Shown here: piece after piece, positions 1 through 6,544 of the stretch
How the letters are laid out: every line of letters begins with the position of its first letter
How positions within the stretch are numbered: the stretch's first letter is position 1
Source: Chloroflexota bacterium
Lineage (GTDB): Bacteria > Chloroflexota > Anaerolineae > Anaerolineales > UBA4823
Assembly: GCA_012798185.1 (NCBI GenBank)
Contig: JAAZNS010000433.1
Coordinates: 1-10,428 of the forward strand
Direction: 5' to 3'
Length of the DNA stretch: 10,428 nt
The notes under the pieces: generated by a model
Database searches by the model: none
Seen by the model: only the letters and a program-made list of their open reading frames with translations
Told to the model about the DNA's origin: nothing
Made by a program: the position numbers and the translations under genes

Positions 1-614
1 TTGATCATCTCGGCTGTACGCAGGTCGGTGATCATAATGGGGGCACGCAGGGGTAGGTGTAATTGGGCGACTTTTTCAGCGGCTTCGGCATCCAACGAGC
101 CCAGTACGGTGCGGTGTGGCTGCATGAAATCACTGATCGCTGAGCCTTCACGCAAAAATTCGGGACAAGAAACTACAGCAAAGGGAATGGGTTTGGGTTG
201 GTGATTTTGAATAATATCGGCAACCCAGTCTCCGGTGCCAACCGGAACGGTGGATTTATTGATGACGATGAGCGGTTCTTGCATATGCTCAGCAATTGCG
301 CTGGCAGAGGCAGCTACGTAACGTAGGTCTGCTTCGCCGTCAACACCAGAGGGAGTACCGACGGCGATAAACGCAAATTCAGTACCTTGCAAGGCTTCGG
401 GATAAGAAGTGGTAAAGGTGAGACGTTTGGATAGGGCATTCCGGTCCACCAGCTCTTTTAATCCCGGCTCATAGATAGGCATGATGCCGTTTTTTAATCC
501 ATTGATTTTATCCTCGTTAATATCCAGAGCGATTACTCTGTTCCCCAAATCGGCAAAGCAGGCAGCTGTTACTAATCCTACATAACCAACGCCAATTACA
601 CAAATTTGTTTCAT
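1..614 (-). CDS. ugd: UDP-glucose 6-dehydrogenase, N-terminal part (cut by window edge)
   Basis: Cytosolic enzyme that oxidises UDP-glucose to UDP-glucuronate with two NAD+, supplying sugar for capsule, exopolysaccharide or other glycans. The minus-strand frame reads 204 residues without a stop and leaves the window before the catalytic Cys and C-terminal domain, so about half of the usual 430-450 residues is seen. The N-terminal Rossmann motif VIGVGYVGLVTAACFADLG (residues 6-24) is followed by an acidic strand end (ALDIN), then FIAVGTPSGVDGEADL (82-97), NKSTVPVGTG (119-128) and CPEFLREGSAISDF (150-163), all hallmarks of the UDP-glucose/GDP-mannose dehydrogenase family. The start is ATG at 614, with GGAGGT at 629-624 nine bases upstream. 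It is divergent from the Rrf2 gene. A UDP-ManNAc or GDP-mannose dehydrogenase is less likely, because CPEFLREGSA is the UDP-glucose-type pattern. Confidence 0.93.
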   Translation of the reverse strand, partial: MKQICVIGVGYVGLVTAACFADLGNRVIALDINEDKINGLKNGIMPIYEPGLKELVDRNALSKRLTFTTSYPEALQGTEFAFIAVGTPSGVDGEADLRYVAASASAIAEHMQEPLIVINKSTVPVGTGDWVADIIQNHQPKPIPFAVVSCPEFLREGSAISDFMQPHRTVLGSLDAEAAEKVAQLHLPLRAPIMITDLRTAEMI

Positions 615-858
615 TAATACAATACCTCCAAAAAATATCAGGTCAAAGGTTGATCAAGGAAACATAAGTCTTCTCAGAGTGGTTTTTCCATTCTCAATCA
701 TCTTTAGACCGAGGCTAATATTACCATACATCTAAACAGGATAAAAACCGTCTAATATTATTGTAGGTCATGACATCCATCACTTGTAAATTCACCAAAA
801 TAGGTCTAAAATATACCCTGATAATTTTTATCTATAATACCGTGGCAGGAGAATTACT
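615..858. promoter_or_regulatory. Divergent control region between ugd and the Rrf2 gene
   Basis: This AT-rich spacer must hold the starts of both flanking genes. On the plus strand it contains CTAATATTA twice (715-723 and 752-760), a related GGTCTAAAATATACC (803-817, an imperfect palindrome GGT-TA-N3-TA-ACC), a distant inverted pair TTTAGACC (703-710) / GGTCTAAA (803-810), and GATAA-TTT-TTATC (820-832). Repeated elements like these suggest operator sites, perhaps for the adjacent Rrf2 regulator, but that link is inference. No convincing -35/-10 pair for ugd was picked out. Confidence 0.4.
784..812 (+). promoter_or_regulatory. Candidate sigma-70 promoter of the Rrf2 gene
   Basis: TTGTAA (784-789) and TAAAAT (807-812) are separated by 17 bases, matching 4/6 and 5/6 of the -35/-10 consensus. 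Transcription would start near 819, about 40 bases before the ATG at 859. The -10 lies inside the imperfect palindrome 803-817, the position expected for a repressor site. A perfect TATAAT at 833-838 is an alternative -10 but has no recognisable -35. Confidence 0.45.
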
Positions 859-1281
859 ATGCAGATTACTCGTCAGGCTGACTATGCGGTTAGGGCAGTA
901 GCATTTCTAGCTCGTTTAGGCTCTGACCATCGGGCAGCCACCAGTCAAATCGCTGATGAACAAAAGATTCCTCCCTCATTTTTAGCAAAGATCGTGTCTC
1001 AATTATCGGTGGCAGGTCTGTTGCAAACATCACGCGGAGCACGCGGCGGTGTTTCGCTTGCCCGCTCGCCTGATGAGATTACGCTGCTTGAAGTGGTTGA
1101 AGCTATCGATGGACCAATTTACCTCAATGAATGCGTTTGTGGATATGATCCATGCGTTTTTTCAGACGAATGCCCAATCCATCCGATTTGGTGTGATGCG
1201 CAGGAACATCTGATAAAGCTACTTAAAGAAACCACCTTTGGGGCTGCTATCCGAGCGAAAAATTCGGCGATAAAGAGTTAG
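859..1281 (+). CDS. Rrf2-family transcriptional regulator with probable Fe-S cluster
   Basis: DNA-binding dimer of the Rrf2/IscR/NsrR family, 140 residues, the usual size. The N-terminal winged helix-turn-helix starts MQITRQADYAVRAVAFLARL and continues through the recognition region IPPSFLAKIVSQLSVAGLL (37-55) and the wing SRGARGGVSLAR (58-69). The C-terminal half has a Cys cluster: Cys92, Cys94, Cys99, Cys105, His108 and Cys112. Cys99-X5-Cys105-X2-His108 matches the IscR spacing. Cys92 or Cys94 with Cys99, Cys105 and Asp8 matches the ligand set known for NsrR-type [4Fe-4S] proteins. It therefore probably senses iron-sulphur status, nitric oxide or redox state. AGGAGAA at 847-853 sits five bases before the ATG. 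Next downstream on the same strand is hutU, which has its own promoter, so regulation of hutU is only possible. IscR, NsrR and RirA cannot be told apart by eye. Confidence 0.92.
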   Translation: MQITRQADYAVRAVAFLARLGSDHRAATSQIADEQKIPPSFLAKIVSQLSVAGLLQTSRGARGGVSLARSPDEITLLEVVEAIDGPIYLNECVCGYDPCVFSDECPIHPIWCDAQEHLIKLLKETTFGAAIRAKNSAIKS

Positions 1282-1370
1282 GGTAACAAATTATTATTCA
1301 TATACTAGTAATTTAAATTCTTTGCACGATTGATGTTACATATCATCTTGCATGAAAGAATTAATAATTC

Positions 1371-1408
1371 AAGACAGATTATCGAAAAACATATCGATAA
1401 TCTGTCTT
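1371..1408. repeat. Perfect 15-bp inverted repeat (hairpin or operator)
   Basis: Left arm AAGACAGATTATCGA (1371-1385) and right arm TCGATAATCTGTCTT (1394-1408) are exact reverse complements around the 8-base loop AAAACATA. It lies 90 bases after the Rrf2 stop and 60 bases before the hutU -35. The following sequence (TGTATTTGTA) is only mildly T-rich, so it is not a textbook intrinsic terminator, although it could end the Rrf2 transcript weakly. A large operator is the alternative. Confidence 0.7.
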
Positions 1409-1467
1409 TGTATTTGTATCCGGAAACTGATCCAAGCAAGCTGAGTAGGCGACCGATTTTTCCACCA

Positions 1468-1497
1468 TTGTTATTTGCTTATTTTCCGGCGTATAAT
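1468..1497 (+). promoter_or_regulatory. Candidate sigma-70 promoter of hutU
   Basis: TTGTTA (1468-1473, 4/6) is followed after 18 bases by a perfect TATAAT (1492-1497). The expected start near 1504 gives a leader of roughly 40 bases. A 10-base palindrome, TTCGATCGAA (1513-1522), lies in that leader and could be a regulator site. Confidence 0.6.
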
Positions 1498-1530
1498 CGA
1501 ATAATCAAAGATTTCGATCGAAGATAAAAT

Positions 1531-1536
1531 GAGGAG
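1531..1536 (+). promoter_or_regulatory. Ribosome binding site that decides the hutU start
   Basis: GAGGAG directly abuts the ATG at 1537, leaving no spacer, but stands six bases before the ATG at 1543. The second ATG is therefore the likely start. Confidence 0.75.
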
Positions 1537-1542
1537 ATGAAC

Positions 1543-3195
1543 ATGTCTGAATCTAGAACCGTGAAGGCACCTCGCGGCGAGCGATTGACTTGCAAATCCT
1601 GGTTAACTGAGGCGGCATACCGTATGATCCAGAATAATTTAGATCCCGATGTGGCTGAACGGCCTCAAGATCTGGTGGTCTACGGTGGACGCGGGCAGGC
1701 GGCCCGTAATTGGGAGGCTTTCGATGCCATCCTGGATGCGCTACGCAACCTGGAAAATGATGAGACGCTTTTGGTGCAATCTGGCAAACCGGTGGCAGTT
1801 TTTAAAACCCACGAAGATGCCCCCCGCGTGTTAATCGCTAACTCAAACCTGGTGCCGCATTGGGCAACCCAGGCGCATTTCGATGAACTGGCTGCCAAAG
1901 GGCTGATCATGTATGGTCAGATGACAGCCGGTTCCTGGATATACATTGGCACCCAGGGAATTTTACAGGGCACGTATGAGACTTTAGGTTCGTTGGCAAG
2001 GCAGCGGGGATGGGAATCTCTCAAGGGGAAATTTGTGCTTACCGCCGGGCTGGGGGGGATGGGGGGCGCTCAACCCCTGGCGATCACCATGAATGAAGGC
2101 GTTGGGTTGATCGTTGAGGTGGACCCCGCACGGGCAATGCGCCGTAAAGAAATTGGCTATGTGGATATGGTCGTGGATACGCTGGAAGAAGCGATGACCC
2201 TGGTGGATGAAGCACGTCAGGATAAGAAGCCGCGTTCGATTGGGCTGATTGGTAATGCTGCTGATATTTACCCTGAATTGGTCATCCGCGGGGTGACGCC
2301 GGATGTGGTGACCGACCAGACCCCGGCGCACGATGTTTTGATGTATGTGCCAAGCGGATTGGATGTGGAACAGGCTGAGATGCTGCGTAAAACCGACCCG
2401 CAGGAATATGCCCGCCGTTCCAACCGGTCCATGGCGCGGCATATCGAAGCCATGCTGGAATTCCAGCGCCGCGGCGCAGAGGTGTTTGATTATGGCAACA
2501 ACCTGCGTCAGCGCGCTTATGATCAGGGAGTGAAAAATGCTTTCGATTTTCCAGGATTTGTGCCAGCCTATATCCGCCCGCTGTTTTGCGAGGGTAAGGG
2601 TCCGTTCCGCTGGGTGGCGCTTTCTGGTGACCCGGAAGATATCTACCGCACCGATGAAGCCATTTTAGAGCTGTTTCCTGGCGATGCGCACCTGCGCCGC
2701 TGGCTGGAGATGGCACCCCAGAAAGTGCCTTTCCAGGGGCTGCCGGCGCGCATTTGCTGGCTGGGTTACGGCGAACGGGCGCAGGCTGGCTTGAAATTCA
2801 ACGAGCTGGTGGCAAAAAAAATCGTGAAGGCTCCCATTGTAATTGGGCGTGATCACCTGGATGCCGGCTCGGTGGCTTCACCCAACCGGGAGACGGAAGG
2901 CATGAAAGACGGCAGCGACGCCGTCAGCGATTGGGCGATTTTGAACGCCATGATCAACGCGGTGGGCGGGGCGACCTGGGTTTCGTTCCACCACGGCGGG
3001 GGCGTGGGCATTGGTTACAGCCAGCACGCCGGGCAGGTGATCGTAGCCGATGGCACACCAGCTGCTGCACGCCGATTGCAGCGCGTGCTCACCACCGATC
3101 CGGGCATGGGGGTGGTGCGCCACGCCGACGCCGGGTACGATATCGCTATCCAGGCAGCCAAGCGGCATGGCATCAAGATGCCGATGTTGAAATAG
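1543..3195 (+). CDS. hutU: Urocanate hydratase (urocanase)
   Basis: Cytosolic NAD+-dependent enzyme that converts trans-urocanate to 4-imidazolone-5-propionate, the second step of histidine degradation. It is 550 residues long, the family's normal length, and conserved throughout. Counting from the ATG at 1543, the NAD-binding loop is TAGLGGMGGAQPLA (167-180), and the urocanase signature FQGLPARICWLGYGER (397-412) contains the essential Cys405. Other conserved blocks are QMTAGSWIYIGTQGI, DQTPAHD and HHGGGVGIGYSQHAG. The start two codons downstream of the first ATG is chosen for its Shine-Dalgarno spacing. No hutH, hutI, hutG or ftcD is adjacent: upstream is an Rrf2 regulator with an inverted repeat and a promoter between, downstream is a convergent unrelated unit. 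The gene looks clearly more GC-rich than the flanking DNA, which may reflect high expression or acquisition. Function is secure; physiological context is not. Confidence 0.98.
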   Translation: MSESRTVKAPRGERLTCKSWLTEAAYRMIQNNLDPDVAERPQDLVVYGGRGQAARNWEAFDAILDALRNLENDETLLVQSGKPVAVFKTHEDAPRVLIANSNLVPHWATQAHFDELAAKGLIMYGQMTAGSWIYIGTQGILQGTYETLGSLARQRGWESLKGKFVLTAGLGGMGGAQPLAITMNEGVGLIVEVDPARAMRRKEIGYVDMVVDTLEEAMTLVDEARQDKKPRSIGLIGNAADIYPELVIRGVTPDVVTDQTPAHDVLMYVPSGLDVEQAEMLRKTDPQEYARRSNRSMARHIEAMLEFQRRGAEVFDYGNNLRQRAYDQGVKNAFDFPGFVPAYIRPLFCEGKGPFRWVALSGDPEDIYRTDEAILELFPGDAHLRRWLEMAPQKVPFQGLPARICWLGYGERAQAGLKFNELVAKKIVKAPIVIGRDHLDAGSVASPNRETEGMKDGSDAVSDWAILNAMINAVGGATWVSFHHGGGVGIGYSQHAGQVIVADGTPAAARRLQRVLTTDPGMGVVRHADAGYDIAIQAAKRHGIKMPMLK

Positions 3196-3357
3196 CGTGA
3201 TAAGAAATTTAGCAATCAGGCATTCTGGAAAATAGAAAACAGCGAGCAAAAGGTTGAGTTTTCTGTTTTTCGGATCCCTGAAAGCTTATCGTTCTCTAAT
3301 AAAGAGAGCAGGAAAACAGGAAATCAATTTTTACTCACGCTCATTAATCCCTGAATT

Positions 3358-3858
3358 TTATCTGCGCCGTGGTTTACGAGAAGCTTGCATAGACTGTTTG
3401 GTTCGCATGTAATGCCACGACGCCCATCCAATTAAACCAAGGATAAGCAGCAACCCAATAGAAGTTATCCCTAGAGGAGTAAACCAAACCTGCATCCAAT
3501 TCTTGATGGTTGCCTCTTGCGGGTGGTCTGGGTTATACAAGACTTCTACCTTATCTCCCACTTTATATTCTGCGGGATTTGATCCCACACGATCGGTAAA
3601 GCTAATCTCCTCACCCTGTGGGGTGGTGAAGCGTACCACAGGGTGGATTAACCAGGAAGGGTTTGTGCTACCTGTTTCATCTACATTTCTCAGATAGGTG
3701 GTGCCAGTGACAGTGCCCAGTGCGGTATTGAAATTCTCGATAAGCGATTGCGCTTTGCGCAATTCAACAAAACCTATAAACAAAAAGGGCAAAGCCACAG
3801 TAAGTATAATAGCGGTTGGGATCGGCTTAAAGTAATACAAGAGGCTGGGAGCTTTCAT
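3358..3858 (-). CDS. DUF3592-like membrane protein
   Basis: Membrane protein of 166 residues with unknown biochemical role. Two hydrophobic segments (about 13-31, and 127-147 as LGITSIGLLLILGLIGWAS) flank a roughly 90-residue domain probably outside the membrane. That domain resembles DUF3592: a GTVTGTTYLR strand, HPVVRFTTPQGEEISFTD, then KVGDKVEVLYNPDHPQEATI, the typical 'G-D-x-V-x-V-x-Y-x-P-x-x-P-x-x-A' signature. The tail is strongly basic (KPRRR). The start at 3858 follows the stop of the flavin reductase by only seven bases and has no clear Shine-Dalgarno, so translation probably depends on coupling to the upstream gene. No functional link between the two is evident. The DUF3592 assignment is from motif resemblance alone. 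Confidence 0.8.
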   Translation of the reverse strand: MKAPSLLYYFKPIPTAIILTVALPFLFIGFVELRKAQSLIENFNTALGTVTGTTYLRNVDETGSTNPSWLIHPVVRFTTPQGEEISFTDRVGSNPAEYKVGDKVEVLYNPDHPQEATIKNWMQVWFTPLGITSIGLLLILGLIGWASWHYMRTKQSMQASRKPRRR

Positions 3859-3865
3859 ACGTTAT

Positions 3866-4360
3866 TTATATTTCATAACTCGCTAGCAGTTCTCCAAAAT
3901 AGAGCGTGTGAAAATCACTTTGCGGATATTGTCGTTTATATGCTTCATCTAAAAATGCAGGATTCATGGCTGTCTTGTATACGATTTTACATTCAAAGTG
4001 AATGCCGGGTATCCGGATGATGGGTGATATTGTCTTTTGAGCGGGAACTGGTTCCAGGCGGCATTCTTTGAATTTATCGACATTTCGACCAGATTGGGTA
4101 CCGCAAAACGTCAGTTCTTTATCCATATCATTTTTTTGGAAAGAAATCGTGAAATCGGCAGCTTTTTCCATAATGCCAAAAGTGTATCGTGAGTTGCGCA
4201 CAGCCACCATTACGATCGGTTTTGACCAGATAATCCCCATAGTTGCCCAGCCGATGGTCATGGTATTCAGTTGGTCTCCGGCTTTGACCGTTAAAAATGC
4301 CCCTTGATCTAATTGTTCCATTATGTTTTTAGCAACATCCATGTAGTTGATGTGTTTCAT
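3866..4360 (-). CDS. Flavin reductase-like, FMN-binding split-barrel protein
   Basis: Small flavoprotein (164 residues) of the flavin reductase/flavoredoxin split-barrel family, cytosolic, which typically binds FMN and reduces or carries electrons through flavin. Visible family features are GAFLTVKAGDQLNTMTIGWA (20-39), where the TMTIGW stretch lines the FMN site, then KPIVMVAVRNSRYTF (47-61), the AADFTISF strand and a GTQSGRNVDKF loop (87-97), common in the clostridial/Desulfovibrio flavoredoxin-like branch. The start at 4360 has AGGAG (4371-4367) six bases upstream. It leads a two-gene minus-strand unit with the DUF3592-like gene. Its upstream region carries a pair of operator-like repeats (4480-4530), one overlapping a candidate -10, so a repressor probably controls it. 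The physiological electron acceptor cannot be read from sequence. Confidence 0.88.
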   Translation of the reverse strand: MKHINYMDVAKNIMEQLDQGAFLTVKAGDQLNTMTIGWATMGIIWSKPIVMVAVRNSRYTFGIMEKAADFTISFQKNDMDKELTFCGTQSGRNVDKFKECRLEPVPAQKTISPIIRIPGIHFECKIVYKTAMNPAFLDEAYKRQYPQSDFHTLYFGELLASYEI

Positions 4361-4479
4361 TGTTTGCTCCTGATGTAATTATGATTGCTTACCTGATAAT
4401 GTTTGTTTATTATGCAAAGCCAATTCTGGAGAATGCAGGTGATTTTTACCCGGCATAGTGATTGAAAATCAAAATTAAT

Positions 4480-4530
4480 ATACGATGGTATCTTATAAAA
4501 AGCAAGGATATTATACGATGGTATCGTATA
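4480..4530. repeat. Two operator-like 18-bp repeats, one nearly perfectly palindromic
   Basis: ATACGATGGTATCTTATA (4480-4497) and ATACGATGGTATCGTATA (4513-4530) match at 17 of 18 positions and are spaced 33 bases apart, about three helical turns. With one flanking base, the second copy is an exact inverted repeat TATACGAT-GGT-ATCGTATA (4512-4530). This is the classic look of paired sites for a dimeric repressor controlling one or both divergent units. No regulator gene stands next to them. The protein family cannot be named from the motif alone. Confidence 0.7.
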
Positions 4531-4541
4531 GAACCGGTCAT
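4510..4541 (-). promoter_or_regulatory. Candidate promoter of the flavin reductase unit
   Basis: On the minus strand a perfect TATAAT (4515-4510) lies inside the second operator-like repeat. The best -35-like hexamer, ATGACC (4541-4536), is 20 bases away, longer than ideal. If real, a protein bound to the palindrome would cover the -10 and block transcription. Confidence 0.4.
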
Positions 4542-4628
4542 CGTAATAGAGATGCAATATTTTGCGTCTTTACGTCTATTATTTCCCAAACAAATTTTTC
4601 CCTGTAAAAATTATACGCGAATCCCGTT

Positions 4629-4634
4629 TATAAT
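4629..4634 (+). promoter_or_regulatory. Candidate -10 element for the membrane protein/MFS unit
   Basis: TATAAT lies 20 bases before the GTG start with no clear -35. If used, transcription would start near the Shine-Dalgarno AGGAG (4642-4646), giving a very short leader. The true promoter may lie further upstream, near the repeats. Confidence 0.3.
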
Positions 4635-4654
4635 TCTTCGCAGGAGTTTCTCTC

Positions 4655-5275
4655 GTGCGTAAAAAAGATCTTCTTGCCATCTTCATTTCCTTCGTTTTAC
4701 TATGCCTGCTGGTCTTGATAACCCCGCTCGAAAAGACGCTGGGTATGAACACACGTTTGGTGCTTTTTCACGGCGCGCTGGTATGGGTTGCCATTACCCT
4801 TTTTATGCTTGCCGGGCTGGCGGGGTTTTATGGGTTAATCGTGCGCCGGAGAAATATTCATTTATGGTCGTGTGCTTTAGGGCACACAGCACTGCTTTTA
4901 TGGCTCATATTCCTGCTCATGTCGCTGGTGGTGATGCAAGTAAATTGGAATGGTTTGTTTTTTGCGGAGCCGCGCTTTCGCATCCCGTTCAATTTTGCAG
5001 TGGTGGGCTTACTGTTGCAGATCGGGCTGTTATTTTTACCTGCTTTGTGGACATCCTTAACTAACCTGCTGTTTGCAGCTGCATTAGCTGTCAGCCTGAG
5101 CCAGGCGCAATCGGTGCTGCACCCCGTTTCTCCGATATATAATTCCAATACACTCGGTATACCAATCTGTTTCAGCGGCATTTTTCTTTTGTTACTTATC
5201 ATTGGGGTACAATTGACGCACTTGTGGCATGATTGGCTCAAAAAATCCTTCGTAAAAAGGTTCACTAGCAATTGA
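4655..5275 (+). CDS. Hypothetical six-helix integral membrane protein
   Basis: I do not recognise a named family. The 206-residue product is almost entirely hydrophobic, with about six membrane segments (roughly 7-25, 36-62, 73-95, 111-129, 133-150, 168-190), short loops, basic ends and no signal peptide. The second segment (LVLFHGALVWVAITLF) and third (HTALLLWLIFLL) loosely recall the His-containing early helices of CcmC/CcsA haem-handling proteins, but no tryptophan-rich WWD motif is present, so this is not proposed as a function. A conserved-looking loop, VLHPVSPIYNS, precedes the last helix. The start is GTG at 4655 with AGGAG eight bases upstream. Its TGA stop overlaps the TTG start of the MFS gene (TTGA), showing the two are co-translated and may form one transport system. 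Confidence 0.82.
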   Translation: MRKKDLLAIFISFVLLCLLVLITPLEKTLGMNTRLVLFHGALVWVAITLFMLAGLAGFYGLIVRRRNIHLWSCALGHTALLLWLIFLLMSLVVMQVNWNGLFFAEPRFRIPFNFAVVGLLLQIGLLFLPALWTSLTNLLFAAALAVSLSQAQSVLHPVSPIYNSNTLGIPICFSGIFLLLLIIGVQLTHLWHDWLKKSFVKRFTSN

Positions 5276-6465
5276 ATAAACCTTCCTTTCGCTTACAGGT
5301 GCCTATTCTGACCATCATCCGCACCCTGATCAACACCATGTACCGCATGGTATATCCTTTTCTGGGTGTGTTTCGGGATGGATTGGGGGTAAGCCTGCCA
5401 GCGCTTTCTCTGGCACTTACCCTGCGCTCTTTACTGGGAGCGTGCGGACCGTTTTTAGCATCCATCGGCGACAGCCGCGGCAGGAAAACCGGGATGATGG
5501 TTGGCTGGTCATTAATGGTTTTAGGGGCAGGTTTGGTTGCCCTATGGCCTACCTATCCCGCATTCATCGCTGCACTGTTGTTGACCGTTTTGGGGAAATA
5601 TGCTCACGATCCTTCCCTGATGGCATATCTGGGAGACCGTATTCCTTACCAGCGGCGGGGTTTAATTGTGGCTGTTTCAGAGATGGGTTGGTCACTCAGT
5701 TTTATCATTGGAGTACCGCTGGCTGGATTCCTTATTGCCCGCAGCGGTTGGGCAGCACCTTTCCGCTGGTTTGCCGTTTTAGGTGTGGCAGCCATGGGGA
5801 TTATGGTGTGGATGCTTCCTAAAGACACTGCAGTCAAGAGAAATGGTTTACCCCTGTGGAAGAATCTGCAAAGCGTGCTTACTTATCCACCGGCAGTGAT
5901 TGGTATGTTTATCGGCATCTTTATCAGTGCATCCAACGAAGTGGTCAATACCGTTTTTGGGGTTTGGATGGAAGATGCCTTTGGGTTAAAAATTACAGCT
6001 TTAGGCTTAGCTTCAGCAGTGATCGGCATTTCGGAATTGAGCGGGGAACTGTGCGTGGTAAGTTTTACCGACCGGCTAGGAAAAGCACGGGCAATCAGTA
6101 TTGGGTTGGTATTAAGCAGCCTTAGCGCAATTTTGCTGCCGGTATTGGCGCGCAATACATGGGGTGCGTTACTGGGTTTGTTTTTATTCTATATCTCATT
6201 TGAGTTCACCCTGGTGAGCGTTATCCCGATGATGACCGAGATTATGCCTAACAGCCGGGCAACAATGACTTCATTCAGCGCGGCATCCCATTCATTGGGC
6301 AGGGCAATGGGCGCGCCCATCGCCACCTTAATCTACAGCCTGAACTGGTTTAAAGCGTTATCGTTGCCTGGCATCACCGGGAATGTACTTGCAGCGATTA
6401 TTTTTAATATTCTTGCCTTATTCGCTCTGCAATATCTGATGAAAACGTTAGATTTACAAGGATAA
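5272..6465 (+). CDS. Major facilitator superfamily (MFS) transporter
   Basis: Secondary transporter of the cytoplasmic membrane, 397 residues with about 12 hydrophobic segments, the standard MFS size. The loop between helices 2 and 3 has motif A-like ASIGDSRGRKTG, repeated in weaker form in the second half (FTDRLGKARAI), and GVPLAGFLIARSGW resembles the antiporter motif C region. The substrate cannot be read; drug or metabolite export is the usual role of this size class. The start is TTG at 5272, overlapping the previous stop by TTGA with only a weak AAGG 11 bases upstream, so coupling probably drives initiation. The first in-frame ATG (5338) would remove the beginning of helix 1 (VPILTIIRTLIN), so the TTG is preferred. 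No obvious intrinsic terminator follows; the next gene has its own promoter. Confidence 0.93.
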   Translation: MNKPSFRLQVPILTIIRTLINTMYRMVYPFLGVFRDGLGVSLPALSLALTLRSLLGACGPFLASIGDSRGRKTGMMVGWSLMVLGAGLVALWPTYPAFIAALLLTVLGKYAHDPSLMAYLGDRIPYQRRGLIVAVSEMGWSLSFIIGVPLAGFLIARSGWAAPFRWFAVLGVAAMGIMVWMLPKDTAVKRNGLPLWKNLQSVLTYPPAVIGMFIGIFISASNEVVNTVFGVWMEDAFGLKITALGLASAVIGISELSGELCVVSFTDRLGKARAISIGLVLSSLSAILLPVLARNTWGALLGLFLFYISFEFTLVSVIPMMTEIMPNSRATMTSFSAASHSLGRAMGAPIATLIYSLNWFKALSLPGITGNVLAAIIFNILALFALQYLMKTLDLQG

Positions 6466-6506
6466 GCAAGGTTAATAATCTTTCATCTTTTTCACCTGAT
6501 TATTGA

Positions 6507-6535
6507 CTGAAAGATGACCCATCTTCCAGTATAAT
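6507..6535 (+). promoter_or_regulatory. Candidate promoter giving a leaderless LysM-protein mRNA
   Basis: CTGAAA (6507-6512, 4/6) and a perfect TATAAT (6530-6535) are spaced by 17 bases. The -10 ends nine bases before the ATG at 6545, so transcription should start at about 6541-6543, within a few bases of the start codon. No Shine-Dalgarno is present, which fits leaderless initiation. Confidence 0.6.
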
Positions 6536-6544
6536 TTAACAATT

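Noticed and set aside
1330..1527. 65-residue plus-strand ORF between the Rrf2 gene and hutU
   Set aside because: No Shine-Dalgarno; it runs through the perfect inverted repeat and the hutU promoter, and its product looks like no known protein.
1984..2716. Long minus-strand ORFs opposite hutU (up to 152 codons)
   Set aside because: Shadows of a highly conserved GC-rich gene; no ribosome binding site and no recognisable motifs.
3292..3312. Short hairpin (GTTCTCT/AGAGAGC) after hutU
   Set aside because: Seven base pairs including a G-T pair and no following T-run, so not supported as the hutU terminator.
6478..6515. ATCTTTCA/TGAAAGAT inverted repeat after the MFS gene
   Set aside because: An 8-bp stem with a 22-base loop and no T-run; it overlaps the candidate -35 of the LysM gene, so it is not called a terminator.
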